Source: Chiua virens
Lineage: Eukaryota; Basidiomycota; Agaricomycetes; Boletales; Boletaceae
Reading direction: 5' to 3'
DNA: 64,000 nucleotides
Assembly (NCBI GenBank): GCA_019787685.1
Contig: JAHNUO010000022.1
Location: 310,001-374,000 of the forward strand
Shown here: in pieces, positions 12,941 to 25,300 of the stretch
Layout of the letters: each line of letters starts with the position of its first letter
Numbering within the stretch: the first letter of the stretch is position 1
The notes under the pieces: generated by a model
What the model was told of the DNA's origin: nothing
Database searches by the model: none
Seen by the model: only the letters and a program-made list of their open reading frames with translations
Position numbers and translations under genes: made by a program

Positions 12941-13692
12941 TGTTACTATCCTAACACCTTCGTTTCCTTTGTTATCTACAAGGTTTGACACTCCTTCTTA
13001 AATACTCACCCTACATTGATCCTGTACACTTACTTAGGGTTGGATTACCTTTAACAGTCCTGGGTTGTGCCCAGGACTATAAAACCATGTTTCTAACATA
13101 AAATATTATCTTTCTGTGTTCAGGTGATCTCCAGTTTCACTCTCCCATGTGTGAGTGAGCTGGATAGCTTTCCTTTTACCTCATCCTATCATTCCTCTGC
13201 ACTTCATCTGCTTGAATCAATCCTCTCATCGCCTCGACTCCACCTGGATACTTTTTCATCAACCGCTTTTCATTCCGGATCATTTAGCAGCCTCTAGGAC
13301 TCTTAGACAAACCCGAATCCTTCATTCCTTCAAATATAACTCCCCTTGGGACGAACTTATCACCCCACTTTCTTCATATCACCTATTGTTTGTTTTCTAC
13401 AGCGCACCAGCTTAACCTAAGCCACACCTCATCACTGCAGCCAACACTCAGCTCCTTGATCCACCCCGATTACAAGGGGCAGTCTTGGTCCTTCAGGTAT
13501 AGATTCCCAACAGGACACTCTCAGCAATGCCTGAGTTCTAACTCATCTCACTGGTAGCAATCTGCTGACCAGTAACCCTCCTCAAACTCTACAGCACACC
13601 ATGTATCAAGTGGTGGTTGTTTGAGTTATCACAGCCACTTGATACTTAGCGCTTTGCATCTACGCTAGGCCCTACCTGGGACTATCGTAACA
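12941..13692 (+). mobile_element. Probable solo LTR of a related family
   Basis: Starts TGTTACTATCC and ends GACTATCGTAACA, giving the TGTTAC/GTAACA inverted ends expected of an LTR. A TATA-like GACTATAAAACC lies near 13,075. The last 200 bp (from about 13,493) closely match the end of the Ty3-family LTR (TATAGATTCCCAAC, then CACCATGTATCAAGTGGTGG), but the first 550 bp are different. The flanks (AAGGT and TATTG) do not match, so the 5' boundary is uncertain or the copy arose by recombination. Confidence 0.65.
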
Positions 13693-14152
13693 TATTGCCC
13701 TTGACAGAGATTTCAATATTTGAAGGTGATGGAGAAAGTGTGAAGACATATGATCTGACGAGTATCTTAATGCCTTCAACATCACAGTCCTGAATTATCA
13801 CCCGCATGTGGCTTTCAGCCAGGTAACTGAGGGTAACAATGTACAGCTTGAGTAGCTTGTTCTTGTCATAGATGACAAGGTTGTTGTGATAGATGCACAT
13901 GGTGGCAACTGAGTCATCAAACAAACAATGGTCTTTCTTGTGGACAATGTCACCACAAATTGTCACCCTCGAGAAGCGTTCTAGGCAGAGCCCTTCAGTA
14001 TCATCTCTGCTGGGATGGACAATGGGCTGACAAAGTTGACATGTGATGATATGAGGACCTGTCAGTGTGCAATGAATGACATGGGCCTTAGCAAAGATCT
14101 CACGCAAGTAGAACACAATGCAGTCCAGAACCTCAGTGTCAATGATGCGCAT
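13693..14152 (-). pseudogene. Unrecognised coding fragment truncated by LTR
   Basis: About 150 codons on the minus strand from an ATG at 14,152 (MRIIDTEVLDCIVFYLREIF), with GPHIITCQLCQPIVHPSRDD and a C-terminal ILVRSYVFTLSPSPSNIEISVKGN. The frame then enters LTR sequence and stops, so the natural 3' end is lost. Domain unknown. Confidence 0.4.
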
Positions 14153-14619
14153 TGGTGGTGAAAGAGCTAAAACTCAAAATCCCAGAAGTAATCCTAGATA
14201 GATTAAATGGAAACATACACTATAGTCTAGCACAGACTGCTGGGACTAGCATTCAATGATGCAACCAATCAGTGGCAACAAGAAAGGAAGCCTCTAAGAC
14301 AGAAGCAATGGTTTCTCTTATCTGTGTGATTTGGGAAATGAACCTACATAGTTAGGCTCAGAGACCAAGGTGTCAAGGCAATGAAAGTGTGCCAATCAAA
14401 CACTGACTTGGAGGTCATAACCAGCCAAAAGAAAATCAAAATACAAAATACAAAATAGAAGTCACCATGACTTACCTCTTGGCAATGGACTGGCAACATC
14501 ATTGGATGATATGCAGGATGATAGAATTTGAAATAAGTCCGAGTAATTGTGCTGGCAAGGTGATGAAAGGAGCATGAATCTGCTGCGTGATCAATTACCA
14601 ACTCAACATCGGTAATGGA
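14153..14619. other. No gene supported
   Basis: CpG-poor sequence with only a short minus-strand frame at 14,344-14,601. No repeat recognised. Confidence 0.35.
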
Positions 14620-14757
14620 ATAACATTATAGTTGCGTTATCATTTGATGACTCTCAGCAAGCCTTTTGAGAGGCATGATTGAATAAATAGCTGGTAAAAA
14701 TGGATATTTGGGGCTACTATCTAGCCCAACCAAATGGGGCACCATTCTGAAGTTGAA
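14620..14757 (-). repeat. Dispersed repeat, right copy of the inverted pair
   Basis: On the minus strand reads GCCCCATTTGGTTGGG, AATATCCATTTTTACCAG, then CTCAAAAGGCTTGCTGAGAG and ends near ATGATAACGCAACTATAA, matching 11,416-11,545 in opposite orientation. Both copies also keep the same short open frame (KRLAESxQMIxQL at its end), which is a by-product of the shared DNA. Confidence 0.5.
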
Positions 14758-15017
14758 TGGCTTGCTTACTAGTCTGCTTATGCGGCCCAGCTCGTGAACT
14801 GCCAAAAGAATGTTCTGCATTTGGAAGTACACTCATACACCATGGGGAGACCATCCAGTGACAAGTGGATGAAGAAACCACTCCCCAGCGATTTGGATTT
14901 GAGTAGCTGGCAGTGTATGGATCAAAACCTGGGGCACGAGTTATTGTAAACATATGTTCATTGTGATACCAACAAATATTATTTATTCACTGTCCAAGTC
15001 AGCTAACGGGGCCCATC

Positions 15018-15527
15018 CTAGCAATCTACACATATTATTAATGTGAAGAAAGAACAGCTGTGATTGAATGAAGCTACATACCAGGTTAGCCCTACAAGTG
15101 CCATTAAAAATTCATCAGTAAGCATCCAGTTCACTAGTAAGGATCTGGTGTGAAGGAAGAAAGTGCAGTGCTGATATATTTTAACAGTCAATAGAACATA
15201 TGGCATTGTTGCAATTACTTGGTAAAAACTGTCACCTTGGAGTTCTTTGAGGACTATAGTGCCAGTGGTGCCTGTGTCGTTGATCACCCATGAGATATTG
15301 GTAAACTCGAGGGGTTTGCCGCACAAATAATTTCCATGGCCAAAGTTTAAGAGTAAGAGGGTGAGGCAACATATGCACAAAGGGTGTAGAATGGTGATCA
15401 AAAAGTGGATAGCATAGATCATCAGACCTGCATTGAGGCCAAGACGCATAACAGGCAAGAACTTCTTGATCGCAAGTAAAGTAGGTGCATTGAGTGCCTC
15501 TTGGAAAAGTGCCTCATTGTAGAGCAC
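15018..15527 (-). pseudogene. Hypothetical hydrophobic protein fragment
   Basis: A 169-codon minus-strand frame with at least three strongly hydrophobic stretches (GLMIYAIHFLITILHPLCICC, YVLLTVKIYQHCTFFLH, LMALVGLTWYV), suggesting membrane segments. The preceding region (15,600-15,800) may hold another exon (FLPGLYPGDLLAGSDFLYPLP in one frame). I considered a ribonucleotide reductase link through LPVMRLGLNAGLM, but the rest does not fit. Function unknown. Confidence 0.35.
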
Positions 15528-15529
15528 AG

Positions 15530-16970
15530 GTATAAATTCATATGATTGTGGCTATAATGTTTTTATTAGTTGACATAAATGGAGAGCAAGAACGAAAATG
15601 ACTTGGACTCACAAAAAGTAATGATGGGAGTGGGTAGAGGAAGTCAGAACCTGCCAGTAAGTCCCCTGGGTACAGCCCAGGCAGGAACATAATGTTCATT
15701 AGCATAATCAGAGTTTTTGGAGAAAACGTGAGGACTTCAGTTCCCCAATCATGAGAGAAAGATGCTAGTTGGAACTGTGAACATCAGGAAGAAAGAGCAC
15801 ATGGAGAGCACTCACAGCAAGGTAATTCTGGAAATCCAGTTGTAAGTGTCACAAACATTCTGCAGGATGTGGGTTCACGCGCCCATATGTCAACTCTGTT
15901 GAGACTCATACTAAGGACTGGCATCGTGGAGACATTGAAGAGGAAGGTGGGGGAAAACTTGAAATAGATGAAAAAGGTGGAGAAGCTGGGCCCAGCAGGA
16001 CTGCAGAAATATTACTATGTACCTCAAGCATCAATGGACTCAGGCTAGCCTCTGTAAAGCAGTCTCAAACATAACACTGTTCATAAGAGACTACGATTTA
16101 CTGAGAACACCACCGATCGATGGCAGTATCTTCAGTATATGTACAAACATGTAGCACAATGGCAGGAAATCAGTGCATCATGATCAAACACTGATTGGCA
16201 CATGTAAACATAATATAATACATGTGTTGCTGTGCAATTCAAGCCAAGTACCTTACCAGAGACTCAGAATGCAAATACTGAACGGCCATTCTAGGGTGGG
16301 TTGCAACCACAAAATCCTGCTCTGGAACCTTGTTACCATATTTGAAATTGATTGGATCGTCTGGACTTGAACACTTGAACCGGTGGTGGCGACATGATTC
16401 ATGCAAGGGAATACATTGTTACCAACTTTGTTTGACAGTACAAATCCTGTGTGCTTAACAGCACTGGCAGTCAATCTATCAATGAGTACAAGTACCTTGC
16501 TTCTAAATATGCCATCCCTCCAGCTGTGAGTTGCAGCACAAAGTCGTTCGTAGAGGAGGTCCTATTCTACATCTCAATAATAGTTTGAATCGCATCTGCC
16601 ATATATCCGTGAGCTTTGAGGTATTGGGAAGCATGATTTCCCAGTATCCATGCTAAAGAATCAGACATTTGAGGCATTGCTGAGTGATTGTGACTCTCTA
16701 TACATGCTCAACACCCTCGCTCAGGCTGAGCATCGTCAAGCTTAGCAGGTTTGTTCATTATAATCTTCCAGGCTTCTCCTGGTTCAATGCACAGTTTTGC
16801 AAACTTGAAGGGTTATAGTGGTACTACAGTAGTACATTTGTCACTGAATTTACTGCACTGCATCCCACACCCACACTTATAGCCTTAATCCTTCTTGACA
16901 GTCTTGGATGTCTTTTGACACCACTTCATAGGTTTGGAAGGACAATTTGATGGTCCAGTGGCATTCATCA
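15530..16970. other. No gene supported
   Basis: Short frames on both strands only, in CpG-poor DNA. Possible exon fragments around 15,600-15,800 are mentioned with the preceding feature. Confidence 0.35.
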
Positions 16971-16971
16971 G

Positions 16972-18475
16972 TTGATCCTCAGCTGGTCATTTAGCCAGAA
17001 CCCTCAGCCTCAACTTCTTTTGAGCCTGGTAGTAGACAGAGGAACATTTAGTGCAGCATTCCAACCTTCATGGACTGGCCTTACTGCCAGCATGTTTTTG
17101 CCCTTTGTCATCATCAGTGGGCCTGAAGGTTCAGAAGAGGAAGTGGGAAAATTAACTGGTGGTGAGCATTCCTCCTTAATAATGTTGCAAGAAGCCAGTG
17201 GACCAATATGAGCTGGGTTTGACACACTCCAGACAATAGCAGCTCTGTTTTAAGCCTGAGAAAAGCTATGAGTACTATACCTTGCTAGACATTGAGTGCT
17301 TACAGGATGTGCCAAAATTTCAGTGTTAGCAACTGACTCAGAGCTGGATGGTAACCTGCCAGTGACATGAGGACTATTGAGGGACTGTGCCAGGTAGTCG
17401 CCATTTGGCAGTCTCCCATCATGCAAATGGATCATTTGCATACAAGCGAGTTATTGCCAGTGCTGCCATACTGCCACTACAGTGCAGGAAATGGAATACT
17501 CACAAGCATGTCCTCATCAAAGCAGAACTGTTCACACACGAGTACTACAAGACACTCATTAAACCTGTGATTGATGCAGACAAACAATCTGGGACGTTAT
17601 TGACAAGTGGTGAGGTCTTGAACACTAGTTGAAATCTCTCAAAAAAACTGCTAGAAGAGGCCATGCCAGATGTTAAGGCAAAAATCAAAGCAATGTATGA
17701 TTTGCAGAAAAGGAAGCCACAGCTGATGGATGAAGATGATGCAAGCAACTTGAAGCAGGTGGCCACTATCAAAGAGTTAGATTAATTCACAATCCAGTCT
17801 GATATACAGTTGACATTTCTTTTGTAGGGCAATTGATGAACTACCCTTCACATTGGGGCATGTTGCTGAGTTGATCACTTGTGGGAGTGGATTTGCCATA
17901 TCTTTCTTCTGTGCAGGCCCAGATCCTTCCAAGAACTGGGAAATTTCTTGTTTTTCATGAGTGGTTTTTTTTTATCACCACTCTGTTCATTCCTAATGGC
18001 AACCTTGACTTAGATGTCATCCTGCTGTGGCAGCGCAAGGTGTCTCCTTCCCTCATGCATTCTCAAAGGAAGAGAATGCCATGCTATCAGCATTTCAAGA
18101 TTTCACCAAAACTCTTTTTTCATAAGTAGATTGGGTTTACATAGAATCTTGAGCTAATTTTCTCAATAGCAGCAGATAAACGGAATCCATTCATGCATGT
18201 CACAAACTGAGGAGATCCCAACAAACTGGAGGAGGAAGGGGCTGACATCGCTCAGATCTCAGATCACACAGGACTTGAAGATGCCAACAATCCGAAATTA
18301 CAGGACAGCTGTGATGGGGAGAGCTCTGACAACAAGGAGTTTGGAGGAGAGTTTTCCAATGGGTGGTTGAAAGAAGACAGCGACACTGGTCAAGCAAATA
18401 AGAAATTTGCCTATGACTACAGTGGTCTGAAGAAGGTTGGAGAGGGCAGTTACAACATGGTGAGAACAATGTCAT
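16972..18475 (+). pseudogene. Unrecognised + strand gene remnant
   Basis: Plus-strand blocks at 16,972-17,211, 17,387-17,780 (FAYKRVIASAAILPLQCRKWNTHKHVLIKAELF, then after a TGA a Lys-rich AMPDVKAKIKAMYDLQKRKPQLMDEDD) and 17,881-18,129. The frames change and contain stops, as expected of a decayed multi-exon gene. It resembles the orphan genes that accompany transposon-rich Agaricomycete DNA. I cannot name it. Confidence 0.35.
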
Positions 18476-18591
18476 TGGTTGTTAATATGCACTGAGTCCT
18501 TGGTAGTTTACACAGACGAATGATGCATCATTCAGAGGTAATCCTCAGTTCCTCCCAGACATGCTACTGGTAAGTAGATTGCTGTTTTTGT

Positions 18592-19597
18592 TTGCTCACA
18601 CTGACAGTTTGTCCGAAGTCACTGGTGTGCTCCACAGGAGTCAATGCCCTCCTTGGTCCTATGGTTCCTGTGCCCCTATGGACTTTTAGCAATGAACTAC
18701 TATATCCCTCAGATGGGTCCTGGAACACTTGTTCCCAGTACCTCACATTATTCACTTCCTCAGTTTGGTACTAGTGATCTCAGTGGTAACCTGATTTTGG
18801 ATCCTCCCATTACACCCAGTTCTGGTGTGAATCATGTCTCTAGATCACTGGCACCTAACACAGGTCTCATCCCAGAATGGAACTTCTCAGGTCTCAATTT
18901 CCCCCCACCACTCGTGCCTAACCCCATGATCTCTGCTGTTCCAAAGACCAATTCACCTTGCTTGCTAGCCCCTCCAAGGTGAACTCCCACCCCTGATCCC
19001 CCTTCAGTGTCAGAAGCATCAACATCAAGGACCTCAAAGCCCTGGCCACATCCCAGAGTGCATCAAAAAACTGCAGCAGAACACACAACATCAATTCAAT
19101 TGCCAGCTCCAATGGTATCTGTAGAAAAAGGTAAGAGTTGTGGTAATACTTCAAAGCAGGTTTCGCCAGGCATGGATCTTGCAACCATTTGGAAACCTGC
19201 TTCTTCTCCAGTGGAACTGGATGCTGCCAACAAAGAATGCATTCCCCCTTCACCTAAATGGACACTGCTCAAAACAAAAGCCTCTGTCACTCCTAAGAAA
19301 GGACAGACACAGGGCAGCCCCTCTGAAAACAGTGCCCCTCCACAGTCCATCGTTAATGACATCATGGAACTGGATAGGACACATGCATCCAAGCGGGTGC
19401 CAAAAAAGTCTATGTGAAACAAGATAGCCAATGCTATTGGCTTAAATCGTTCTACTTTCGTGGAGTTGGGGGGAGTTGATGATGATGTCGGTCAAGGCAG
19501 TCAAAAGGGGCAGATCAGCGGAAAGAGAAAGGGTACAGATGATCACAGGAAGGGGGCCAAGTATGTTTGGTTTATGGTGCTCAGGCTCATACACTAA
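18592..19597 (+). pseudogene. Ser/Pro/Lys-rich orphan protein, 3' part
   Basis: Blocks 18,644-18,982 and 19,007-19,417, then after one in-frame TGA (19,415-19,417, KKSM-stop-NKIANAIG) the frame runs on to TAA at 19,595-19,597, ending in a basic SGKRKGTDDHRKGAK tail. Composition is low-complexity (PKWTLLKTKASVTPKKGQTQ), suggesting a disordered basic protein. The single stop fits a CGA-to-TGA change. No domain recognised. It may continue the remnant just upstream. Confidence 0.4.
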
Positions 19598-19849
19598 CCT
19601 CCTTGGTAGAAAGCCTAAGTCATCTTGAGTGTGCTGCTCTGTGTTTGATGTTCTATATATATTGACACCCATCTTGTATATTGTTGGTCATCGAAATCTT
19701 GTAACTATGAAGTGACCTGAAAAAAGTAAGACTCAGCCTGAGTGCGAGATAACCACTTTGGGACATAGATCATCATGTTGGACTGTAGACATCACACACT
19801 TAACTTGGATAATGAGACCATTACGATACACATATGTAAATACAATAAA

Positions 19850-21520
19850 TAATGCATCAGAGGATTGATGCATCAGATCTTCAGAACTGAGTGTCGTTCA
19901 ATTGAATCAAGTTAATGTCATCACCTAAATAAAGGAGTGTGCTCTTGTGATTCTCACCTTCCAATTGAGGCCCAGTATAGCACTGAAAGCGATGCATCAG
20001 ACTTTGATACCATGAATAGAAGTGGTGTTATGAATCTCACCAGCAGATTGGTCGACTCAAGGGCAGGCAGATCAATGTAAGTGGTGCATCAGACTGCAAG
20101 GACACACAAGACTGGATGCATTGCTGTGGCATAAAATGGGTAAGATTCACTTTGAACTTTAGATCAAGTGATGTATCACTTGCCTGGAATATACATGTAC
20201 TCCACATCTTTGGGTGATGTTCTGACACAAGGCTGAGGAAAGGGAAGCTGGGAGGTATCATGAGTCATGACAAATGATGGGATGAGGTACAATCTTGTGT
20301 TGATGTTGTCATTCATTGCGTGGCCATTATTTGTAGTAGTATGTAGCATGGCTATCGGCATGGTAATGATGGTACTATGTTTGTGACATGCCAGTGGTCA
20401 TCATTCGCAATGATTTTCATTCATGGTGGGTCATCATGATCATTTCATGGCATCGTCATTGTTAGTGGCATTGCAGTCATTGTTTTGTGGCATGGAGTCA
20501 TTGTTTGTGGCATGGGCGTCATTTTGTGTGGTTATTGTTTTGTGCCCTGGAATCACCATTTGTGGTGTAGTTATTGTTTCATGGCCCAAGCATGGAGTCA
20601 TCATTTGTGGCATGGTTGTTGTTCATGTGTCAGGCATGGAAAGGTCACTGTTGTCTTGTGATAAGAGGTAGTAGGGTAATGAGGGTGACAACAAACAGGA
20701 GAGGGAGGAAGGGCAAATCATATTGGTGGATGTTGAAGTAGTATAGCGAAGTGATGCATAATGGTAATATGACATGACCATGTGAAACAGGAAAACCAGG
20801 AGGGCGAATCACATCGGTGGCATTGAGGGGCCCAGAAAGCATTGGAAGTATTGATGCATTGTAGTATCATGATAGTGACTCGGAAGTCACGGTGATGCAT
20901 CATGACATGACAGAACAGGAAAGAAAGGGAGGGTGAATCATGTCAGTGGCACCAAGAGACCCGGTGGAAAGCAATCAGAAATCATAATATTGATGCATCA
21001 TGGTAATATGACATGACTGAAACAGGAAAGAGGGGGAGGGCAAATCACGTCATTGTCATCAAGGGGCAGCCTGGAAAGTGGTCGGAAATATTGATACATC
21101 ATATTGAAGTAGTATACTAGTAGTGAGACAAGTGATGCATCATGCCAAAATACGACATGACAGAAACAGGAAAGAGAAGGGGCAAATCACATCATCACCA
21201 TCAAGGGGCAGCCTGGAAAGTGATCGGAAATGTTGATGCATCAGTGAGGCAGTAATAGTGCTCAGATTGATGCATCATGTTGAAGCCTGCAGTACTAGTA
21301 CAAGTGATGGAGGTTGTTTGTTCTTGGATTGATGCATGACTTTGGAAAGGGTGATGCAACATGTTGAAATATAGTGGCATGTGACAAAAGAGTGATACAT
21401 CAATGTTGAGGTATAGTGGCACAAGTGATGCATAGGAGGTGTGAGTTGCACATTGTTGTGGTGTTGCATCACTCTGGGGACTATAATAGTAGTCATTCCA
21501 TGCATCATTCTAACACTATA
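19850..21520. repeat. GATGCATC-containing satellite block
   Basis: The palindrome GATGCATC recurs many times (for example near 19,867, 20,893, 20,993, 21,134 and 21,236). Between about 20,690 and 21,245 there are about four imperfect units of roughly 100-140 bp sharing the order: TGATGCATCATG, ATGACATGAC, AACAGGAAAG, GGGAGGGCAAATCAC, GGGGCAGCCTGGAAAG, CGGAAATATTGATGCATCA. Before it, 20,340-20,640 is a degenerate minisatellite of about 30 bp (GTCATTGTTTGTGGCATGG). No coding potential is claimed. Confidence 0.75.
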
Positions 21521-21640
21521 GCCTGTCAGACTGTGCTTCTTGAGCCAGAAAGTGGATGCAAAGGAACCTGAGAAGAAGATGCTCTCAACAGCAGCGAATG
21601 CAACCAGGCATTCAGCGAATGTCAAGCATTGGTCAGAAGT
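21520..21640 (-). pseudogene. ribonucleotide reductase small-subunit fragment (middle piece)
   Basis: The minus-strand frame reads [20 protein letters not shown] then [11 protein letters not shown], very close to the conserved class I R2 segment [31 protein letters not shown]. It keeps the FFSGSF core. Coding homology stops abruptly after KKHSL, and upstream sequence shows no other R2 exon. The next R2 residues (LMxGLTF...) are found at 4,685-4,775 on the same strand. Both are relics. Confidence 0.7.
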
Positions 21641-21649
21641 GATCACTTA

Positions 21650-22300
21650 CTGGGACTGAACAAGATGACAGAGTGAAATGAATGAGTTGTTACAGTGGGG
21701 TGAGTGGAATGTGCGTGTAAAGTGTGAATCAATCAATACAGTGACTTAGTTCAAGAAATTCAATTTGACGACTGGTGTTAAATGAGTGCGCTTGGCACCT
21801 GAGAGCCACATTGGGACTTTCCCTATTTCCCAATAACCCCTTACAAATATCATACTTTCGTCACAGCATGGTACATATTGCCAAACCTTTATGAGCTACT
21901 ATATTTTCTTGTATTCCCTTCCCAAAAGTATATAATTGCACAAGAAATCTATATGAGATGCACTATGATGATATGTGATAAGCCTGTCATAAAGGATTAT
22001 ATACTGGAGTTATCTGGTAGCAAGTAGGATTTCTGATAATGGGCTTATGAGCATGTAAAAGAGCTCTAAGAATGATGCTTCTTCTCCAATGACAAGTTAC
22101 ATATTTTCATAGCTAAGAATACTAAGATCATGTTTCCCTACATTCTTTTACACAAATTGTCCTTTTTTCACAAGATGTTACACATTGCCAACCCATTCTA
22201 AACCCATACAGTATATTCTGATCTGCAAGAATATGCAATGACAATACTAATAATGATCATAAGAATTGTGTAGTACACCAGAACATCTGTGCTGTAGAGC
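21650..22300. other. AT-rich spacer, no gene seen
   Basis: Two similar stretches containing TTACAxATTxxCAxxCC-type sequence (21,840-21,890 and 22,140-22,200) suggest a degenerate duplication. No coding region. Confidence 0.35.
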
Positions 22301-22317
22301 ATGAACATAGGGCATTA

Positions 22318-25300
22318 TCAGTATCCTACTTCCTCAACATCAGAATCACTTGCATCACTATCCTCATTGTCTTCCTCATTGTCTTTGACATTCATATCAA
22401 CCTCATCGTCAACATTCATACCATCCTCCTTGCCCTCTAATTGCTTTGTCAGTTGTTTCACCACATGTGAGATCAACAGGCCCACCATCGTCATCCTGCT
22501 CTTCCTCATCACGATCATCAGTAGATTCATCCATGTCATCCTGGGAGTCAATTGCCATAGCTAGAGTATGACCATCTGAAAGCATAGCAAGGTGGCCCAC
22601 TCCTATACCTGCAAAACAGGCAAACATGTCCTGGTCCACAAAATTGAGAGCTGGATCAAGATGAGGAACCATGATGGATGTACACACTCACATATTGACA
22701 TAGAATGATGCCCAGTCGTCTGTTTCACCCTGGAGTCTGGCTAGTGATGGTCCAGGTCACAGGAGTTCACTCGTGCACTTATCCATAAAAGCAGGTATCA
22801 AGTGGCATGCCTGGATGACCAGTGAGGGATCCAAAAAACCAAAGGGTAGGTGGTCAGTCCGATCAGGTACAAACCCCACCTTGGGTAGGTGAGCTTGTGA
22901 TCTGGATCTATACCCAGCCAATGAACCCACAGTACTTCTATCTTCTCCTCAACAAAATTGATACCATCTGCAGCAAATAAAACGGGAATGGTGAATGCAT
23001 GAATCAGACGTGCATACCAGAATGGATGGTCTTTATCCCTGGACAAAGTCATCACTACACCGCCCTTGCCACATCAAATCGTGTCATAGTCCCATCATAC
23101 ATACATCATATGTTGTATAGTTGATATGAAAGAGTTTGGACTCAATGGCCCCCCAAAGCTTGTGAAAGCATAACATTTGGTACTGTTCCTCAGTAAAAGA
23201 GTGTTTGTTGCCATTGTAATCAAGGCCAAGAAGCCTGGCAAGCAAATGGTCTTTCAATGTTTGCATAAAATTGGCCTACCATTCATGTCAACAATGTATT
23301 ACCAGAGAAGATCAGATGTACTTTGACAGCTGGATCATTGCAATGTTCTTGAAGAAACCGGATAAGATTAACAAGGTTGTCTTTGCGAGGGGTGCTCACC
23401 ATAGAGTGATGCAGGTCTGGAAAAGTCTCCATTGCCTCGATGTCTGCAGTAGTTGCTTCAAGCTATTGCCTTAGAAAAGTGTCCTGTCATTCCTGCTTCG
23501 CAAATTGGCCCTCTATGTTTTTTTTTGTTGGACTGGCTGTAATATTTCTTGATCAACCTGTGTGCTCGTTCACCCTTGTGTGTGTAACCATCATAGTCAG
23601 TCATTGTCACACAGTGCAGTCAATGTTACCTATGACTTGAGTGTTGTACAAATCAGTAGTTCCATACAATCTAATCATCATTTCGTAGTCCCCTAAAGCA
23701 TGGATCTTGTATGTGTTCAAGTTGAAAGTGACCAATAATCTTCCTGAGCACGATGGCTGCTTGTGGCTGCCTGCTTTCACCCCCGCAACTTCCCTCTTCT
23801 GCTTTCGGGTGGCCTCTCGAGGAAGCTCTGAGGTGTCGAATGCACCACATGTTTTTTCCTTGAACTTGAGTAACTGATCACCCATCCGACACAATGCCTG
23901 GTGAAGGAGTACAAGTGTATCTTCTGTATGGATGTGGAGCTTTGCCAATGCATGCCACTCAGCAAGATGGAAGAGAAGAGTTTGAATGTGTTTTTTTTTT
24001 TCATCATGGTCAGGAGGAAACAAAGACTCAAGGACTGGCATAGCACACTAAAGGGGTTTCTGTGGTTTCTGGGTGTAAAGTACAAAGGACTCATCTGTAA
24101 TATGTCCTCGAAGTACCAGGCAGGACGCAAGCTTGTTTCTGCCACATTGGCTGGAAAACAGTGGATTCCTGCCTGTCCAAAAGGGAGAACATCAGTGAAT
24201 CTAAGCAAAGAATCATTAGTCAGTAGGGTAGCCAACAAGGAGCAAACTTACCATTCATTGAAGACAGCCACACAAAGGGGTGACATTGCATAGAGAATTC
24301 TGATCAGATGTTTCAAGATGGCCTTCCAGATGCCTGTTACAATAGTTCCGGGTAGGACCTAGCGTAGCCGCAAAAGCACCGAGTACCAAGTGGCTGCGAT
24401 AACTCAAACAACCACCACTTGATATGTGGTGCGCTGAAGAGTTGAATGAGGGTTTCTGGTCAGCGGGTTGCTACCAGAGAGATGAGTGAAAACTCAGGCG
24501 TTGCTGAGAGTTGTCTGGTTGGGAATCTATACCCGAGGGACGGTCGAGGGTCAAGGGTTGACTACGATGAGTCTGAGTGTTCAAGGCGGACTAGGAGTAG
24601 TCTGGTCAAGTGGTCACAAGCGCTGTAGCGAGTGGAGCAGAGATACTCAGCTAGATTGTGGAGATCAAGACTAGTGTACATGAGTACCGCTGCAAGGTAT
24701 TTATACTACAGATATTGTGCATGGACCAGGTAACTAAAAGGGGGAGGCCAGAAGAGCGGAAGGGCGAAAGGCCAAAAGGGGAGGGCACGATATCAAAAGA
24801 GGAATCGTACGATGCGAAGGCAACGGATGGTGATGAAGACGAAATGACAAATGTGAAGCCATCGGATGATGACGAGAATTGAATGAGTAAGTACAATGCC
24901 ATCGGATGATGACGAGAAAAGAAGAACGTAAGCACCCGGGTAAAGCCGGTGCTGAGTTACAAATGTAAAAGAGGAATGCGTACGGATGAACGTACAAGGA
25001 TACCTAGGTATCGAGTGTAGTGAAGAAGTACAAGAGAGACAAAAGAAAGAAATTGTAACAATGCCCAATTCAAACTCATGCAACAGATTCACAGGGAGCG
25101 CAGAGTGAATGTTAAATCCATGGGCAGAAAGCCGCTCAGTAAATACATTCTAGATATCAGGGTGAGCATATGCAAAGGGCCATTGAGAAACACCTCACCA
25201 CTGTCAGAACAAGAGAGTTATCCTTAAGGAGTTTCTCCACATAGTGGCTCTTCAACAACTTCCCAAGGTCATAGGTGAATCAATGTGCATTCAAAATAAC

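Noticed and set aside
15018..15527. Assignment of the hydrophobic frame to ribonucleotide reductase R2
   Set aside because: Only LPV..NAGLM-like residues agree; the surrounding hydrophobic segments do not fit R2.
24658..24997. Several 74-94-codon open frames repeated at 8.7, 24.7, 35.2 and 42.1 kb
   Set aside because: They lie entirely inside LTRs, on both strands, and repeat because the LTR repeats. No codon or domain evidence for a protein.
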